Shown here: positions 63,253-64,000 of the stretch, piece by piece
Numbering within the stretch: position 1 is the stretch's first letter
Layout of the letters: each line of letters begins with the position of its first letter
NCBI RefSeq assembly: GCF_003333265.1
Contig: NZ_QOLB01000141.1
Span: 1-64,000 of the forward strand
DNA length: 64,000 nucleotides
Direction: 5' to 3'
Source of the DNA: Candidatus Halocynthiibacter alkanivorans
GTDB lineage: Bacteria; Pseudomonadota; Alphaproteobacteria; Rhodobacterales; Rhodobacteraceae
The notes under the pieces: generated by a model
What the model saw: only the letters and a program-made list of their open reading frames with translations
Databases searched by the model: none
What the model was told of the DNA's origin: nothing
Made by a program: the position numbers and the translations under genes

Positions 63253-64000
63253 TCAACGGTAAGAAACCGTCTCGATTGTGCCACCCTTGATTTCGATCTC
63301 GCGGAAGGAGCCGGCCGACTCACCAGGGCCGATCAGTTCAACCGCAGACGCGCCCACATAGTCGATGTCCCCACCGTTTTTCAAGATCTCCAGCGCTTTT
63401 GCAAGTTCACCGGGGAAGATTTCTTCGCCGGGCGCATTGGCCACCATTTCGATTTTGGAGACATAGTCAGCAGGTTCCACCGAACCGGCGGCCTGCATCG
63501 CCAGCAGGATCAGCGCCGCTGCGTCATAAGATTCAGACACATAGGGGGATTCACCGGTGATCCCGGCCGCGGTGGCCATTTCGATCATCGTCGCAGCACC
63601 GGGGCTGTCGGAGCCGGCGATGGTGCCGATTGAGCCTTCGATTTCGTCACCGAATGTGTTTTCCAGCGCTTCACCGATCATACCGTCGGGCAGGGCAAAA
63701 ATGTCAAACGCACCGGAATCAAGCGCTGCACGGATGATGCCGGGGCCACCCTGATCGACGTAACCGGCCACAACCAGGATATCGCCACCGGCCGATGCCA
63801 GCGCACCAACCTCTGCCGAGTAATCCGCTTTGCCATCTTCATGGGCCGCAGTGATGGTCACTGTGCCGCCCTGAGCGGTGTAAGAGGTGGCGATCGCGTC
63901 GGAGAGACCTTTACCATAGTCATTGTTGGTATAAGTCAGTGCGATCGAATTATAGCCTTTTTCAAGCAGAATTTCGGCCAGCACAGCGCCCTGACGGGCA
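63253..64000 (-). CDS. Branched-chain amino acid-type ABC substrate-binding protein, partial
   Basis: The visible 249 residues are the C-terminal two-thirds of a Leu/Ile/Val-binding protein (Peripla_BP_6): ALTYTNNDYGKGLSDAI, ILVVAGYVDQGGPGIIRAAL, YVSESYDAAALILLAMQ. The frame stays open to the right edge (ARQGAVLAEILL); the signal peptide lies outside. It captures the substrate in the periplasm for LivHMGF. The true ligand may be amino acids, urea or other small amides. Confidence 0.92.
   Translation of the reverse strand, partial: ARQGAVLAEILLEKGYNSIALTYTNNDYGKGLSDAIATSYTAQGGTVTITAAHEDGKADYSAEVGALASAGGDILVVAGYVDQGGPGIIRAALDSGAFDIFALPDGMIGEALENTFGDEIEGSIGTIAGSDSPGAATMIEMATAAGITGESPYVSESYDAAALILLAMQAAGSVEPADYVSKIEMVANAPGEEIFPGELAKALEILKNGGDIDYVGASAVELIGPGESAGSFREIEIKGGTIETVSYR

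Overview
The window looks like chromosomal DNA of a Rhodobacterales (Roseobacter-group) alphaproteobacterium. The evidence is gene content and order: rplU-rpmA-GNAT-GNAT-obgE-proB-proA, a chpT histidine phosphotransferase, an ispDF fusion, and the dusB-ntrB-ntrC-ntrY-ntrX-trkA-trkH-hfq-hflX cluster. Most genes are GC-rich core genes, often overlapping by 4 nt.

Layout. 1-2618 is the end of an integrative element: a partial IS3-family insertion sequence, a small ORF, an HTH (excisionase-like) ORF and a tyrosine integrase facing the 3' end of a tRNA-Ser(CGA) gene at 2619-2708. 2890-9489 holds a DUF2059-like periplasmic protein, L21 (with an extra helix-hairpin-helix tail), L27, two GNATs, ObgE and ProBA. 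9557-19801 holds ChpT, DUF3553, the ornithine-lipid genes olsBA, a ThiE-like protein, TfoX, TrmJ, CtaA, an M32 carboxypeptidase, a crotonase, a thioesterase, and a DUF1127/MocR divergon. 19802-20586 is a gene-poor stretch with a possible IS5 remnant. 20587-32483 holds a ferric-reductase-like membrane protein, L13/S9, TetR, a hydrolase, MetA with a P-loop ATPase, a FadL porin, an EamA transporter, GuaA and a non-pyrrolysine MttB homologue. 32568-38526 holds a DUF6477/DUF6456 divergon (the latter a candidate GafA-type gene-transfer-agent activator), peroxiredoxin, LipA, an M20 hydrolase, Hpt and a Coq10-like protein. 38610-54208 holds AmtB, CinA, PgpA, IspDF and then the nitrogen-regulation, potassium-uptake and Hfq/HflX block. 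54272-59104 holds a penicillin-acylase-type hydrolase, a 3-hydroxyisobutyrate-dehydrogenase-like enzyme and two accessory genes (a nucleotidyltransferase-fold and a transglutaminase-like protein). 59303 to the right edge is a branched-chain amino-acid-type (Liv) ABC operon on the minus strand, in which livH carries an apparent single-base frameshift.

How the genes work together. Nitrogen status is sensed by NtrB/NtrC and NtrY/NtrX and acts with AmtB uptake and TrkAH potassium transport. Both NtrC and NtrX lack the GAFTGA loop used to engage sigma-54, so they probably act through other holoenzymes or as plain DNA-binding regulators, as known for Rhodobacter capsulatus NtrC. ChpT (CtrA phosphorelay) and the DUF6456 protein may belong to the same CtrA/gene-transfer-agent circuit, although they are 23 kb apart. 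Points most worth a second look: the livH frameshift, the DUF6456/DUF6477 divergon with its folded leader, the MocR/DUF1127 intergenic repeats, the 60-nt repeated terminators around the nucleotidyltransferase gene, and the integrase/tRNA junction with its near-perfect palindrome. I did not identify a clearly new biological system.
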